DNA of 42,729 nt, taken from the NCBI GenBank assembly GCA_028291945.1, contig JAQGNH010000158.1, forward strand, positions 1 to 42,729. The letters are read 5' to 3'. The translations under genes were made by a program, and so were the position numbers. This document shows positions 16,932 through 25,046 of the stretch, piece after piece (positions within the stretch are counted from its first letter, which is position 1; the number at the start of each line of letters is the position of its first letter). A model generated the notes under the pieces. It was given only the letters and a program-made list of their open reading frames with translations. It made no database searches and was not told the origin of the DNA. This DNA comes from Betaproteobacteria bacterium (GTDB lineage: Bacteria > Pseudomonadota > Gammaproteobacteria > Burkholderiales > SG8-41).

Positions 16932-17241
16932 CGAGTGCTGCGAGCGACAGCAGCGCCGCGGCGAGTGCATAGGTGTTCGCGCGCCTGATGCGTGCCTCAG
17001 TCTCGGCTGCACCTTTCTCCAGTGCAGCGACGGTCAAACGCAGCTGTTCTGCGAGTTCCTTGATGTGCATCGCATTTTGGGAGGCGGCCGCCTGAAGCTC
17101 CGCAATCTGTTGTTCGACGACTCTGTCCTGCTCTGCCGGATCCCCGTTCCGGAGCTTCGTGAACGCCGGCTTGGCCGCCGCGACGATGTTGCCGACGTGC
17201 GGCAGGATCAACTTTACTGCGGGCCATAACCAGGAAGGCAT
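16903..17241 (-). CDS. Small coiled-coil protein with one C-terminal membrane helix
   Basis: I do not recognise a family for this 112-residue protein. An N-terminal amphipathic stretch (WLWPAVKLILPHVGNIVAAA) is followed by a long Glu/Gln/Ala-rich helical region at about 35-85 with coiled-coil character, then a membrane segment YALAAALLSLAALAIAFFDL ending the protein. AAGG lies before the ATG. It overlaps the end of the ACT-domain gene tail to tail by 29 bases. Just upstream of its start is copy 2 of the inverted-repeat element. It could be a membrane-anchored scaffold; nothing more can be supported. Confidence 0.6.
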   Translation of the reverse strand: MPSWLWPAVKLILPHVGNIVAAAKPAFTKLRNGDPAEQDRVVEQQIAELQAAASQNAMHIKELAEQLRLTVAALEKGAAETEARIRRANTYALAAALLSLAALAIAFFDLLR

Positions 17242-17251
17242 GTTTTACCTT

Positions 17252-17389
17252 AATGATGAATGCGGAATGATGAATACGGAATGATAAAGCACAGCCAACA
17301 TTTCATAAGCCCGCGAGCGAACTCCTCCCAATCCTGAGTCGGAACTGCCGCGAGGAGAACCAAAAAAACCCTATTCATCATTCATCATT
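17252..17389. repeat. Inverted-repeat element of ATGAATGATGAAT-like units, copy 2
   Basis: The left arm, about 17252-17285, reads AATGATGAATGCGGAATG and continues with TGAAT and CGGAATGAT units. The right arm at 17373-17389 is ATTCATCATTCATCATT, inverted. They flank 87 unique bases including a run of seven A. The first 24 bases match, inverted, 6403-6426 exactly. The element fills the gap between two small membrane protein genes, with no transposase nearby. Confidence 0.6.
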
Positions 17390-17400
17390 GGGTTTACGGC

Positions 17401-17850
17401 TCATTTAACAACGCGTTTACCTATGCTCAACGTGTGCGTCGCAAGGTAAACCTCGCGCAGAAATGTGATGAGGCCGCATATCAGCGCAAGCATCGTAAGT
17501 ATGAAGAGAGCGCCCACCAGCCACCGCAATTGCGTTCCAACGAACGCGTCGATGAACAACGTGGCGATGTCCGTGCAGATCAGCAGAGCGGCAGCCGTGC
17601 AGAAATTGATCGCCCAGCTGGCGAGACGTGCGCGCTCCGTAAGCGAGGCGAGCAGCACCTGCGCCCGCGCTGCCGCCTCGCCGTCCAATTGATCGAGCTT
17701 CTCTTCGATATTACGTGCCCGATCGATAACGCGCGCGAGCCGGTTCGCCATGACACCGAGCAGCCCTGCGATACCCGTGAGCAAAAATACCGGAGCGATC
17801 GCCAGCTGGATCACGTGGGCGATCCCAGAGATGTCGGAGTCTATGGGCAC
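17401..17850 (-). CDS. DUF2721 family membrane protein
   Basis: This 149-residue protein fits the DUF2721 family, whose function is not established. It shows an N-terminal membrane segment (VIQLAIAPVFLLTGIAGLLG) followed by the conserved NRLARVIDRAR, a basic/acidic helical linker, and then two further membrane segments at about 82-100 and 108-130 (LVGALFILTMLALICGLITF). The start is GTG at 17850. It is transcribed leftward, lies 51 bases from the end of a Bug receptor gene and is separated from the small coiled-coil membrane protein gene by copy 2 of the repeat element. Confidence 0.8.
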   Translation of the reverse strand: MPIDSDISGIAHVIQLAIAPVFLLTGIAGLLGVMANRLARVIDRARNIEEKLDQLDGEAAARAQVLLASLTERARLASWAINFCTAAALLICTDIATLFIDAFVGTQLRWLVGALFILTMLALICGLITFLREVYLATHTLSIGKRVVK

Positions 17851-17901
17851 GTTACACGATACCCTTCGACTGCGCGTGCTTCATCCATGCTTTTGGTCGT
17901 G

Positions 17902-18861
17902 TCACTCTGGCTTGATGCCTGCGCTCTTGACGAGCTTACCCCACTTCACTGCCTCGCTTTTGAGATACACGGCAAACTGCGTCGGGCTGTCCCCGATCGG
18001 CTCGAGACCCTGGGCTGAAAATCGTTTCCTGGTCGAGCCATCGCTGAGCACCGCAATGATCTCCCGGTGCAAGCGCTCGACGATCGCGCGCGCAGTTTTG
18101 CGCGGCACGACGATCCCGTTCCAGTTGTTCGCTTCATAGCCCGGCACGCCGGCTTCGGCGATCGTCGGCATCTCCGGAAAGAGGGGCGTGCGCATCTTCG
18201 TGCCCACACCCAGGCCGCGTAGCCGTCCCGCGCGGATGTGCGGCTGGGCGGTCGTCAGGTTCGCCATCATCATATGAAGTCGGCCTGCAACGAGGTCGAT
18301 GACGGCAGGTGCTCCACCTTTGTACGGTACGTGAAGAGCCTCGACCCCGGCCATAGTCGTGAACAGCGCCATCGCGAGATGCCCTGCGCCACCGACACCA
18401 CTCGAGCCGTAGTTGTACTTTCCAGGATTGCTTTTGAGCAGCGCGACGAGATCCTTTACCGATTGAGCCACCACGCTGGGATGAACCACGAGAAGATTGC
18501 TCGATCCAGCGATATTGGTCACCGCTGCGAAGTCACGCTCCAGATCGTACGGGACTTTGTCGTAAAGCGCAGGATTCACCGCGAGCGGAGGCGTTGCCAT
18601 CAGCAGGGTGTAACCGTCGGGCACTGCGTGAGCCACGATCTCCGTTCCGATGATCGTGCCCGCCCCCGTGCGGTTATCGATTACGACTTGCTGTCCGATA
18701 CGCTCGCCGAGCTGTTGCTCTATGATGCGCGCGACGGTGTCGGTCGAGCCGCCCGCGGCATAAGGGACGACGAGACGAACGGGTTTCGACGGATACCCAC
18801 CGTCGGCGGCGGGCACTCCAACCGATAGCGCCATCATCAGAATCGCACAGGCGATTCGCAT
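17902..18861 (-). CDS. Bug/TctC family periplasmic substrate-binding protein
   Basis: This has 319 residues from ATG 18861, with GAGAGG eight bases upstream; a GTG three codons earlier is less likely because it breaks the signal peptide MRIACAILMMALSVGVPAADG. Mature landmarks: VRLVVPYAAGGSTDTVAR, VVIDNRTGAGTIIG, VPDGYTLLMATP, LHVPYKGGAPAVIDLV and YEANNWNGIVVPRKTAR. The final lobe loop reads VVPRKT where most relatives have APAGTP. It follows another Bug gene by 56 bases; both lie behind the alpha/beta hydrolase, giving a hydrolase-receptor-receptor group. Confidence 0.93.
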   Translation of the reverse strand: MRIACAILMMALSVGVPAADGGYPSKPVRLVVPYAAGGSTDTVARIIEQQLGERIGQQVVIDNRTGAGTIIGTEIVAHAVPDGYTLLMATPPLAVNPALYDKVPYDLERDFAAVTNIAGSSNLLVVHPSVVAQSVKDLVALLKSNPGKYNYGSSGVGGAGHLAMALFTTMAGVEALHVPYKGGAPAVIDLVAGRLHMMMANLTTAQPHIRAGRLRGLGVGTKMRTPLFPEMPTIAEAGVPGYEANNWNGIVVPRKTARAIVERLHREIIAVLSDGSTRKRFSAQGLEPIGDSPTQFAVYLKSEAVKWGKLVKSAGIKPE

Positions 18862-18917
18862 ATCCCACACCTCTCATCGTTCGGTGTCCTCCATTACGCC
18901 GCCGCACCCCGCAGCCC

Positions 18918-19892
18918 TTATTCAGCCGTGATATTTCCAGCCTTGATCACTTTCGCGTACTTGTCGACCTCCCGTTTGAAATACTTCGCGAGCTCATCAG
19001 GCGAGCTGCCAACGGGATCGCCGCCTTCCTTCGTGATGAAATCGCGCACGTCCGGCGACTTGAGCGCTTTCACGATCTCCGAATTCAACTTCGACACGAC
19101 TTCTTTCGGCGCGCCCGCGGGCAAGAACATCGCGTACCAGTTGTCCGATTCGAACCCGGGATAGATCGAGTCCATCGTCGGCAGATCGGGGAACGTGCTC
19201 GAGCGCTTTGCCGTCGTGACGGCGAGCGGTTTTACTTTTCCGCCTTTGATGTGAGGCTGCGCGGCGAGCGCCGTGGCGAACGTGAAATCGACTTCGCCGG
19301 TGAGCATCGCAGTCATCGCGGGGCCGCCGCCCTTGTACGGTATATGGGTCACATCGACGCCTGCCATCTGCTTCAGCATCTCGATCGACAAATGACTGGT
19401 CGTCCCGCTCCCATTTGAAGCTACGTTCATTCTGCCTGCGCGCTTCTTCGCGAGCGCGACCAGCTCCTTAACCGTCTTCACAGGCACGCTTGGATGCACG
19501 ACGAGCACGAGCGGCACCGATGAGATCCAGCTCACGGGCGTGAGATCCTTGACTGGATCGATCGGCCCTTTCTTGTACAGGCTCACGTTGACGGCAAGCG
19601 ATGCCGTGGTGAACAGAATGTTGTAGCCGTCGGCCGGGGACTTGGCCACGATCTCTGCGCCGATCAGCCCGGCTGCACCTGCGCGATTGTCGACGACGAA
19701 CGTCTGGCCCATGCTTTCAGTGAATTTCTTGCCGAGCAACCGGCCCTGTATGTCGGTGCCGCCACCCGGGCCAAAAGGCACGACGATACGTACGGTCTTG
19801 GTCGGCCAGGCCTGCGCGCCGGCATGCCCCGCTGCAAGCGCAGCACCGATCGCAACCGCAACGGCAACACCTCGAATCGAGCTGTGTGACAT
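18918..19892 (-). CDS. Bug/TctC family periplasmic substrate-binding protein
   Basis: This has 324 residues from ATG 19892, chosen for the strong AGGAGG upstream and the signal peptide that follows (IRGVAVAVAIGAALAAGHAG, then AQ). Mature landmarks: VRIVVPFGPGGGTDIQGR, FVVDNRAGAAGLIG, SPADGYNILFTT, THIPYKGGGPAMTAML and FESDNWYAMFLPAGAPKE. It is the middle gene of the leftward hydrolase-Bug-Bug group. It and the receptor at 17902 are clearly different in sequence, so this is an old pair and not a recent duplication. Confidence 0.93.
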   Translation of the reverse strand: MSHSSIRGVAVAVAIGAALAAGHAGAQAWPTKTVRIVVPFGPGGGTDIQGRLLGKKFTESMGQTFVVDNRAGAAGLIGAEIVAKSPADGYNILFTTASLAVNVSLYKKGPIDPVKDLTPVSWISSVPLVLVVHPSVPVKTVKELVALAKKRAGRMNVASNGSGTTSHLSIEMLKQMAGVDVTHIPYKGGGPAMTAMLTGEVDFTFATALAAQPHIKGGKVKPLAVTTAKRSSTFPDLPTMDSIYPGFESDNWYAMFLPAGAPKEVVSKLNSEIVKALKSPDVRDFITKEGGDPVGSSPDELAKYFKREVDKYAKVIKAGNITAE

Positions 19893-20010
19893 CCGAATCC
19901 TCCTCGGTTGCTTAACGGACCGCGCTTTCGACACGATACGCCATCGGGAACCCAATTGTCCCGTCACGCTTAAGACGCGATGACCCCTATGTGCGTTCCC
20001 CCGTCTCGGG

Positions 20011-20928
20011 TCAACCGCGGTAGATCGGCTCCGGCTGCGAAAAGAATGAATGCAGGACGTGATACGCCGTCAAGTAGTTGATCTGCTGAAAGCTCGCATG
20101 CGAAATGCCGGCCATCACGGTGAATTGCTTGTCGGTATTGGGCAGTCGCTTGAAGAACTCGAGAAGATCGTTAAAGCCCGCAATGCCGTCGAACTCACCA
20201 CGCATGATGATCGTGGCCGCCCCGATCTTCGCGGGATCCACTACAGGCAGCTTCGAACACATATCGACGTAAGTCCCCGTCGGAACGGAATCGTCAAGCG
20301 CAAGTATCGCGTCTGCAAAAGCTTCGATGACTTTCTCTTCGGCACAACCGGGATGGTCGCGGTTGAATATCGAGTGAACGAAGGCACGGTCGATCGGGCG
20401 GCGGTTCACCTTCTTGAACTCGGGTAGTCTCTTAGCGCGTTCCGCAAGCGTCGGGCTGCCGTCGCCGGTCCACACGAATGCGTCGAGTGCAAGCCGCGCT
20501 ACACGATCGGGCTTATGCTGTGAGAAAAGCGCTGCACGCAATGCACCGGAGGAAATCCCGTAGACGAAAAACTTCTTCACGCCACGGGTCTTCATGATGT
20601 AGTCGCTCGCCGCGACAAGATCGTCCACTCCGTTCGCGATATCGAAGTTGATATCGCGCTTCTTGTCTGAACGGCCGTAGCCTTCCATGTCCACGCACCA
20701 CGTGCTGAATCCGCGTTGCGCGAACCAGTCCATCGCCGATGAATCAGGCCGTCCCGGAACTTTCAGATCGAACGTCGGCTGCGAAGCCATCGACGACCCA
20801 TGTACGAATAGCACCGTGGGCCGATTGCTGTCGGGATTGCCAACGTATTTCTCCCACATGAAAAGCCTGACGTCCCCCTTGTGGGTCCAGTGTTCCTGTC
20901 CGATGACGCTTGCTTGTGCTTGGTCCAT
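20011..20928 (-). CDS. Alpha/beta-hydrolase fold protein
   Basis: The protein has 305 residues from ATG 20928, four codons inside the longest frame, which begins with TTG. The oxyanion region VLFVHGSSMASQ is at 39-50, the nucleophile elbow YGISSGAL puts Ser at 126, an acid in MRGEFDGIAGF and the catalytic His in GISHASFQ complete the triad. There is no signal peptide, so it is cytoplasmic. Likely reactions are ester, lactone or C-C bond hydrolysis. It diverges from the class II aldolase gene across a promoter region with an operator-like palindrome and precedes two receptor genes on its own strand, fitting uptake followed by hydrolysis. Confidence 0.86.
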   Translation of the reverse strand: MDQAQASVIGQEHWTHKGDVRLFMWEKYVGNPDSNRPTVLFVHGSSMASQPTFDLKVPGRPDSSAMDWFAQRGFSTWCVDMEGYGRSDKKRDINFDIANGVDDLVAASDYIMKTRGVKKFFVYGISSGALRAALFSQHKPDRVARLALDAFVWTGDGSPTLAERAKRLPEFKKVNRRPIDRAFVHSIFNRDHPGCAEEKVIEAFADAILALDDSVPTGTYVDMCSKLPVVDPAKIGAATIIMRGEFDGIAGFNDLLEFFKRLPNTDKQFTVMAGISHASFQQINYLTAYHVLHSFFSQPEPIYRG

Positions 20929-21050
20929 TGCTGCCCCCAAAAACTACGCCGCTCCTTCGCTCCGCTGCGGGCGCAACCGCCCCGTTTATGCGGCTATCGC
21001 CGCTGCATGAATCAGGAGGCAGGCAGTCTAAGGGTGGCGCACACGAGCGT

Positions 21051-21071
21051 CAAATTGTGGACTTCAATTTG
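21051..21071. promoter_or_regulatory. Perfect palindromic operator candidate
   Basis: CAAATTG-TGGACTT-CAATTTG is a perfect 7-bp inverted repeat with a 7-base spacer in the divergent gap between the alpha/beta hydrolase and class II aldolase genes. Its inner ATTG-N7-CAAT also fits the T-N11-A form used by LysR regulators. The right half overlaps the proposed -35 box of the rightward promoter, so a bound protein could block or position RNA polymerase. Confidence 0.5.
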
Positions 21072-21098
21072 CCGCTATCACGCGGCGCGCCCTATACT
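21069..21098 (+). promoter_or_regulatory. Candidate sigma-70 promoter for the aldolase-Bug-ACAD operon
   Basis: TTGCCG (21069-21074) and TATACT (21093-21098) are separated by 18 bases, close to the sigma-70 consensus. They lie about 75 bases before the aldolase start and overlap the palindrome at 21051-21071. Confidence 0.45.
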
Positions 21099-21174
21099 TA
21101 CGCGCAGTACTCGCCCGCGCAGACCCGTCTGTGGGTCTCCGGTTTCGCCCTAATCCACCGCTTCCGACGAAACC

Positions 21175-21969
21175 ATGCCTCTTAACTATTCGACGCAATT
21201 CGACAGCGTCCACGACAAAGTGAGCGCCGAGGAATGGCAGGCGCGAGTCGATCTCGCCGCGTGCTACCGGCTGATGGACAAGTTCGGCATGACCGACTTG
21301 ATTTATAACCACATCACGCTGCGCATTCCGGGCACCGAGCACCTCCTGATCAATTTGTACGGCATGCTCTACAAGGAAATCACTGCATCGAGCCTGGTCA
21401 AGATCGACGTCGAAGGCGAGATCATCTGGAAACCGACGACCGACTACGGTATCAACAAGTCGGGATACGTGATCCACGGCGCGATTCACAAAGCGCGGCC
21501 GGACACCAACGCGATCATTCACAGCCACACCCGCGCCGGCGTTGCGGTATCGGTGATGAAGTGCGGACTGCTGCCGATGAGCCAGACGTCGATGCGCTTC
21601 GTCGGTCACATTGGTTATCACGACTACGAAGGCCCCGCCGTCGATCTCGATGAGCGCGAGCGACTCGTGCGCGACTTGGGTGAGCACAATGCGATGATCC
21701 TGCGCAACCATGGTGTTCTCACGTGCGGGCCGAGTGTCGCCCAGGCGTTCAACACGATGTACAACCTCGAGCTGGCGTGCAGAGGACAAGTCGATGCAAT
21801 GGCCGCGCGCACCGAGCTTGCGCTGCCGCCGCAGGAAGTTCTCAATCACACTGCGAACATGTACCAGCCCGGGACGCGCCGACCTTATGGCGAGCTCGAG
21901 TGGCACGCGATGCGGCGGCTGCTCGATGCGGAAGACAGGAACAACGGCTTCGCGCCCTACTGGCATTGA
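21175..21969 (+). CDS. Class II aldolase/adducin family protein
   Basis: This 264-residue protein has the class II aldolase layout: YNHITLRIPGTEHLLIN near residue 44, the zinc ligands His116 and His118 in IIHSHTRAGVAV, and a third in LRNHGVLTCG at 177-182. Family members are cytoplasmic metal-dependent aldolases or decarboxylases acting on phosphorylated or simple hydroxy/oxo acids. The ATG at 21175 has only a weak ribosome site. It is the first gene of the rightward operon with a Bug receptor, acyl-CoA dehydrogenase, enoyl-CoA hydratase and MmgE/PrpD, suggesting it cleaves or processes an imported acid. The substrate is not known. Confidence 0.88.
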   Translation: MPLNYSTQFDSVHDKVSAEEWQARVDLAACYRLMDKFGMTDLIYNHITLRIPGTEHLLINLYGMLYKEITASSLVKIDVEGEIIWKPTTDYGINKSGYVIHGAIHKARPDTNAIIHSHTRAGVAVSVMKCGLLPMSQTSMRFVGHIGYHDYEGPAVDLDERERLVRDLGEHNAMILRNHGVLTCGPSVAQAFNTMYNLELACRGQVDAMAARTELALPPQEVLNHTANMYQPGTRRPYGELEWHAMRRLLDAEDRNNGFAPYWH

Positions 21970-22027
21970 TAAGCGCTCACGCGCCGCAGAAGACCCGCCC
22001 ACAGCGGGCTCGCACCGAGGAGCATCG

Positions 22028-23035
22028 ATGAAAGCTGTACGACGAGCAGGTCTCATGAACTCATTTCAAGTCGCTGCGGTTGCGCTTTGCATTGTGGGCT
22101 ACGCTTCAAGCGCGACCGGTCAGGGTGCGGACGCCACGCGCAACTTTCCATCGAAACCGATACGCATGATCGTGCCGTTTCCACCCGGCGGCAGTAACGA
22201 CATCCTCGGGCGCTTCATCGCGCAGAAAATGACTGAACGTCTCGGGCAGCAGGTGATCGTCGATAACCGCGGAGGTGCGGACGGCATCATCGGCACGGAG
22301 ATCGCCGCACGTTCCGTGCCGGACGGACACACACTGCTGATCGTATCGACGACGTATTCGATGAATCCTGCGATACACAAACTGCCATACGATTCGCTCA
22401 AGTCGCTCATGCCTATTTCGTTCATCGGCGCCGGCGCGAATGTGCTCGCGGCGACTCCGAGCCTTCCGGTCAAGTCGCTCAAGGAGCTCATCGGACTCGC
22501 GAAGTCGAAGCCTGGCGAATTGCACTATGCATCGTCCGGTGTCGGCGGCTTCAACCATTTCGGCGGCGAGTTGTTCAATACGATGGCCGGCGTCAAGCTC
22601 GTGCACGTTCCTTACAAGGGCGGCGGTCCCGCGATGGTGGACGTCATGTCAGGCCAGGTGGAAGTGCTCTTCGGCACACTCATTCAGGCGCTGCCGCACG
22701 TGCGCTCGGGCAAGTTGAAGCCGCTCGGCGTGGGATCGGCGAAACGGTCCTCCATACTTCCGGACGTGCCGACGATCTCCGAAGGCGGTGTCCCCGGTTA
22801 CGATGGCAGCATCTGGTGGGGTGTGCTGGGGCCCACGGGAATACCCGCTCCGGTCGTGACCAAGCTCAACGGCGAAATCGCCGCCATATTGCGCGATCCG
22901 GATACCGCGAAGCGTCTCACCGCCGAAGCCGCCGAGCCCGTCATCGATACGCCGGATGCGTTCGGCAAGACGATCGCGAACGACATCGCCAAATGGAGCC
23001 GCATCGCTAAACAGGCGGGAATTCGCGCCGAGTAG
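22028..23035 (+). CDS. Bug/TctC family periplasmic substrate-binding protein
   Basis: This has 335 residues from ATG 22028, backed by CGAGGAGC upstream; the longer frame overlaps the aldolase gene out of frame. The signal peptide has an unusually long basic start (MKAVRRAGLMNSFQ) before VAAVALCIVGYASSATG. Mature landmarks: IRMIVPFPPGGSNDILGR, VIVDNRGGADGIIG, VPDGHTLLIVS, VHVPYKGGGPAMVDVM and YDGSIWWGVLGPTGIPA. It has SND where most copies have a TD after the PPGG turn. It is the only receptor of the window on the plus strand and is embedded in the acyl-CoA operon. Confidence 0.93.
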   Translation: MKAVRRAGLMNSFQVAAVALCIVGYASSATGQGADATRNFPSKPIRMIVPFPPGGSNDILGRFIAQKMTERLGQQVIVDNRGGADGIIGTEIAARSVPDGHTLLIVSTTYSMNPAIHKLPYDSLKSLMPISFIGAGANVLAATPSLPVKSLKELIGLAKSKPGELHYASSGVGGFNHFGGELFNTMAGVKLVHVPYKGGGPAMVDVMSGQVEVLFGTLIQALPHVRSGKLKPLGVGSAKRSSILPDVPTISEGGVPGYDGSIWWGVLGPTGIPAPVVTKLNGEIAAILRDPDTAKRLTAEAAEPVIDTPDAFGKTIANDIAKWSRIAKQAGIRAE

Positions 23036-23066
23036 CGCCTCCCTCAAAATCAGACAGGAGCAGGAC

Positions 23067-24233
23067 ATGGATTTCAGTATCACCGCAGAGCAGCGCGAGA
23101 TGGTCGAAACGGTGCGCAAGCTCCGTCACAAGCAGCTCGCGCCGAACGCCATCAAATGGCTTAACGGAGACTTTCCGTGGGAGAACATGAAAAGTCTCGG
23201 CGAAATCGGCGTCCTCGGCATGGCCGTGCCGCAGGAATACGGTGGAATGGACGCGAGCGTTCTCGACACCGTGCTCGTGCTCGAGGAGATCAGCAAGGCG
23301 TGCTACGCGACTGCGCTCGCCGTACTCGGCGAGATTGGCGTGCAGCCGCGCATCATCGCGAACTACGCGCCCGAAGCGCTGAAGCGCAAGTACCTGCCCA
23401 GAGTTGCTGACGGAAGCGGCGTGCTCGCCATATGCCTCACGGAGCCCGATGCGGGCACCGATGTGCCCAACTACAAGACCAATTCTCAGGTGAAGGGCGA
23501 CCGCGTGATCGTCAAGGGTGCGAAGACGCTGATCAGCCGTGCCGATATTGCTGATGTGCTCATCGTATTTACGCGCATCAACAGCGTGCCCGGTGCGGCT
23601 GGCATCGGTTGCGTGCTCGTGCCGCAGGGAACGAAGGGCCTCACTGCGAAGCCGAGTTACCACACGATGGGCGGCGAATATCTGTGCGACGTCGTTTTCG
23701 ACGAGTGCGAAGTGCCTCTGGATCACCTGATCCTGCGCGAAAACAGCATGAAAACGCTGCTCAATGCATTCAATACGCAACGTTGCCTGAATGCTTCAGT
23801 GTGCCTTGGCTGCGCAGAAGGTGCTCTGGAAGAGGCGGTGAAATACATGCGTGAGCGCAAGGCATTTGGCCAACCGATAGGCGACTTCCAGGGCATGCGC
23901 TGGAAAGGTGCCGACATGTACATCGAGGTCGAAGCTGCGCGCGGTCTGCTATATCGCGCAGCAGTAAGCGGCAATCCGTTCCCGGACCGCGCGATGGCGG
24001 CCATGGCAAAAATATACTGCAATGAAATGGCAATCCGCGTGACGAGCGAAGCCGTCCAGGTACACGGCGGCTACGGATTCTGTGATGAATTCGCGGTGTC
24101 GCGCCTGTTCCGCGGCGCACGCTTTGGCAGTCTCGGCGGCGGCACCACGGAGACTTTGCGCAACTTCGTAGGTGAGCACCTCGTCAAGCGCATGGATCTG
24201 AATACCGGCGTGTTCGGCTTGAGCAAGCTGTAA
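23067..24233 (+). CDS. Acyl-CoA dehydrogenase
   Basis: The protein has 388 residues from ATG 23067, preceded by CAGGAGCAGG. It starts MDFSITAEQREMVETVRKL, with the FAD/substrate motif CLTEPDAGTDV at about 129-139, ERKAFGQPIGDFQGMRWK in the C-terminal domain, and VQVHGGYGFCDEF near the end. It oxidises an acyl-CoA to the 2-enoyl-CoA using FAD and electron-transfer flavoprotein in the cytoplasm. At the usual site of the catalytic Glu (EGT in the short/medium-chain type) the sequence is SLGGGTTET, so the base must lie elsewhere, as in isovaleryl-CoA dehydrogenase-type members. It lies 31 bases after the Bug gene and before an enoyl-CoA hydratase, a coherent beta-oxidation step. Confidence 0.92.
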   Translation: MDFSITAEQREMVETVRKLRHKQLAPNAIKWLNGDFPWENMKSLGEIGVLGMAVPQEYGGMDASVLDTVLVLEEISKACYATALAVLGEIGVQPRIIANYAPEALKRKYLPRVADGSGVLAICLTEPDAGTDVPNYKTNSQVKGDRVIVKGAKTLISRADIADVLIVFTRINSVPGAAGIGCVLVPQGTKGLTAKPSYHTMGGEYLCDVVFDECEVPLDHLILRENSMKTLLNAFNTQRCLNASVCLGCAEGALEEAVKYMRERKAFGQPIGDFQGMRWKGADMYIEVEAARGLLYRAAVSGNPFPDRAMAAMAKIYCNEMAIRVTSEAVQVHGGYGFCDEFAVSRLFRGARFGSLGGGTTETLRNFVGEHLVKRMDLNTGVFGLSKL

Positions 24234-24266
24234 TCAGCGCTGGCGCTACGCAAACGGAGAACACTC

Positions 24267-25046
24267 TTGGACGAGCTCTGGCCTAGCTACAGCAACATCA
24301 GCGCCGAGCGCCGCGGCGATGTCGCTCTGATCACGCTGCAGCGTCCGAATGCCGCGAACGCGCTGAATAAAGCTACCGTTGAAGAGCTGAGCGATGCGCT
24401 CGCGATCGTAAGCCGCGAGAGCGCGGTGCGGGCGATGCTGCTCACGGGAAGCGGCAACAAAGTGTTCTGTGCCGGCGCCGATCTGAAGGAACGCCGTGCG
24501 AATCCGGGCAAGGACTGGGAACTACGCCGCCCATTGCTCAAGTTCTGGAACGAGCTTTGGATGCTGCCCAAGCCGCTGATCATCGCCGCGAATGGACATG
24601 CGGCCGGTGGCGGTTTCGAGCTCCTGATGCTCGCCGATGCTGTCATCGTCAGCGAGAGCGCGCAGTTCTGGCTGCCCGAAATCGAATGGGGCGGCATACC
24701 CGGCGGCTGGGGCACCCAGTTGCTGCCGAGGCTGGTGGGCCCGGTGCGTGCGCGCTGGCTTGCGTTGAGCAGTGCGCGCTTGAGCGCGGCCGAGGTGGTG
24801 ACCCTTGGTCTGGCTACTCATTGCGTGCCGCAGGAGCGGGTCCTCGAGCGTGCGCTCGAAGTGGCATCGCAGCTCGCCGCGCGTCCCGTGGCAGCCGTTG
24901 CCGCAGCTAAGGAAGCGCTGCGTCATGCGCTGTCGACGCCGCTCGCAATGGGCGTCGAGTTCGAAGACCGGCTGCTGCAAATCGCCACTGCCTCGCCCGA
25001 GCGTCAGGCCGGGCTCGAACGGTTTGCGAAAGGCGGGCGCGCGTGA
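24267..25046 (+). CDS. Enoyl-CoA hydratase/isomerase (crotonase family)
   Basis: This 259-residue crotonase-fold protein has the oxyanion-hole motif FCAGADLKE at 67-75 and AAGGGFELLMLAD at 112-124, where Glu118 matches one catalytic Glu. WLPEIEWGGIPGGWGTQLLP supplies the second at 138. With both Glu present, hydration of a 2-enoyl-CoA is the simplest reading, directly after the acyl-CoA dehydrogenase in the pathway. The start is TTG at 24267 with ACGGAGA upstream; no ATG nearby gives a full-length protein. Its last codons overlap the GTG start of MmgE/PrpD by four bases. The substrate is unknown. Confidence 0.9.
   Translation: MDELWPSYSNISAERRGDVALITLQRPNAANALNKATVEELSDALAIVSRESAVRAMLLTGSGNKVFCAGADLKERRANPGKDWELRRPLLKFWNELWMLPKPLIIAANGHAAGGGFELLMLADAVIVSESAQFWLPEIEWGGIPGGWGTQLLPRLVGPVRARWLALSSARLSAAEVVTLGLATHCVPQERVLERALEVASQLAARPVAAVAAAKEALRHALSTPLAMGVEFEDRLLQIATASPERQAGLERFAKGGRA

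Noticed and set aside
21064-22056. Minus-strand frame of 330 codons
   Set aside because: Antisense to the class II aldolase gene and would cover its promoter; no recognisable domain.
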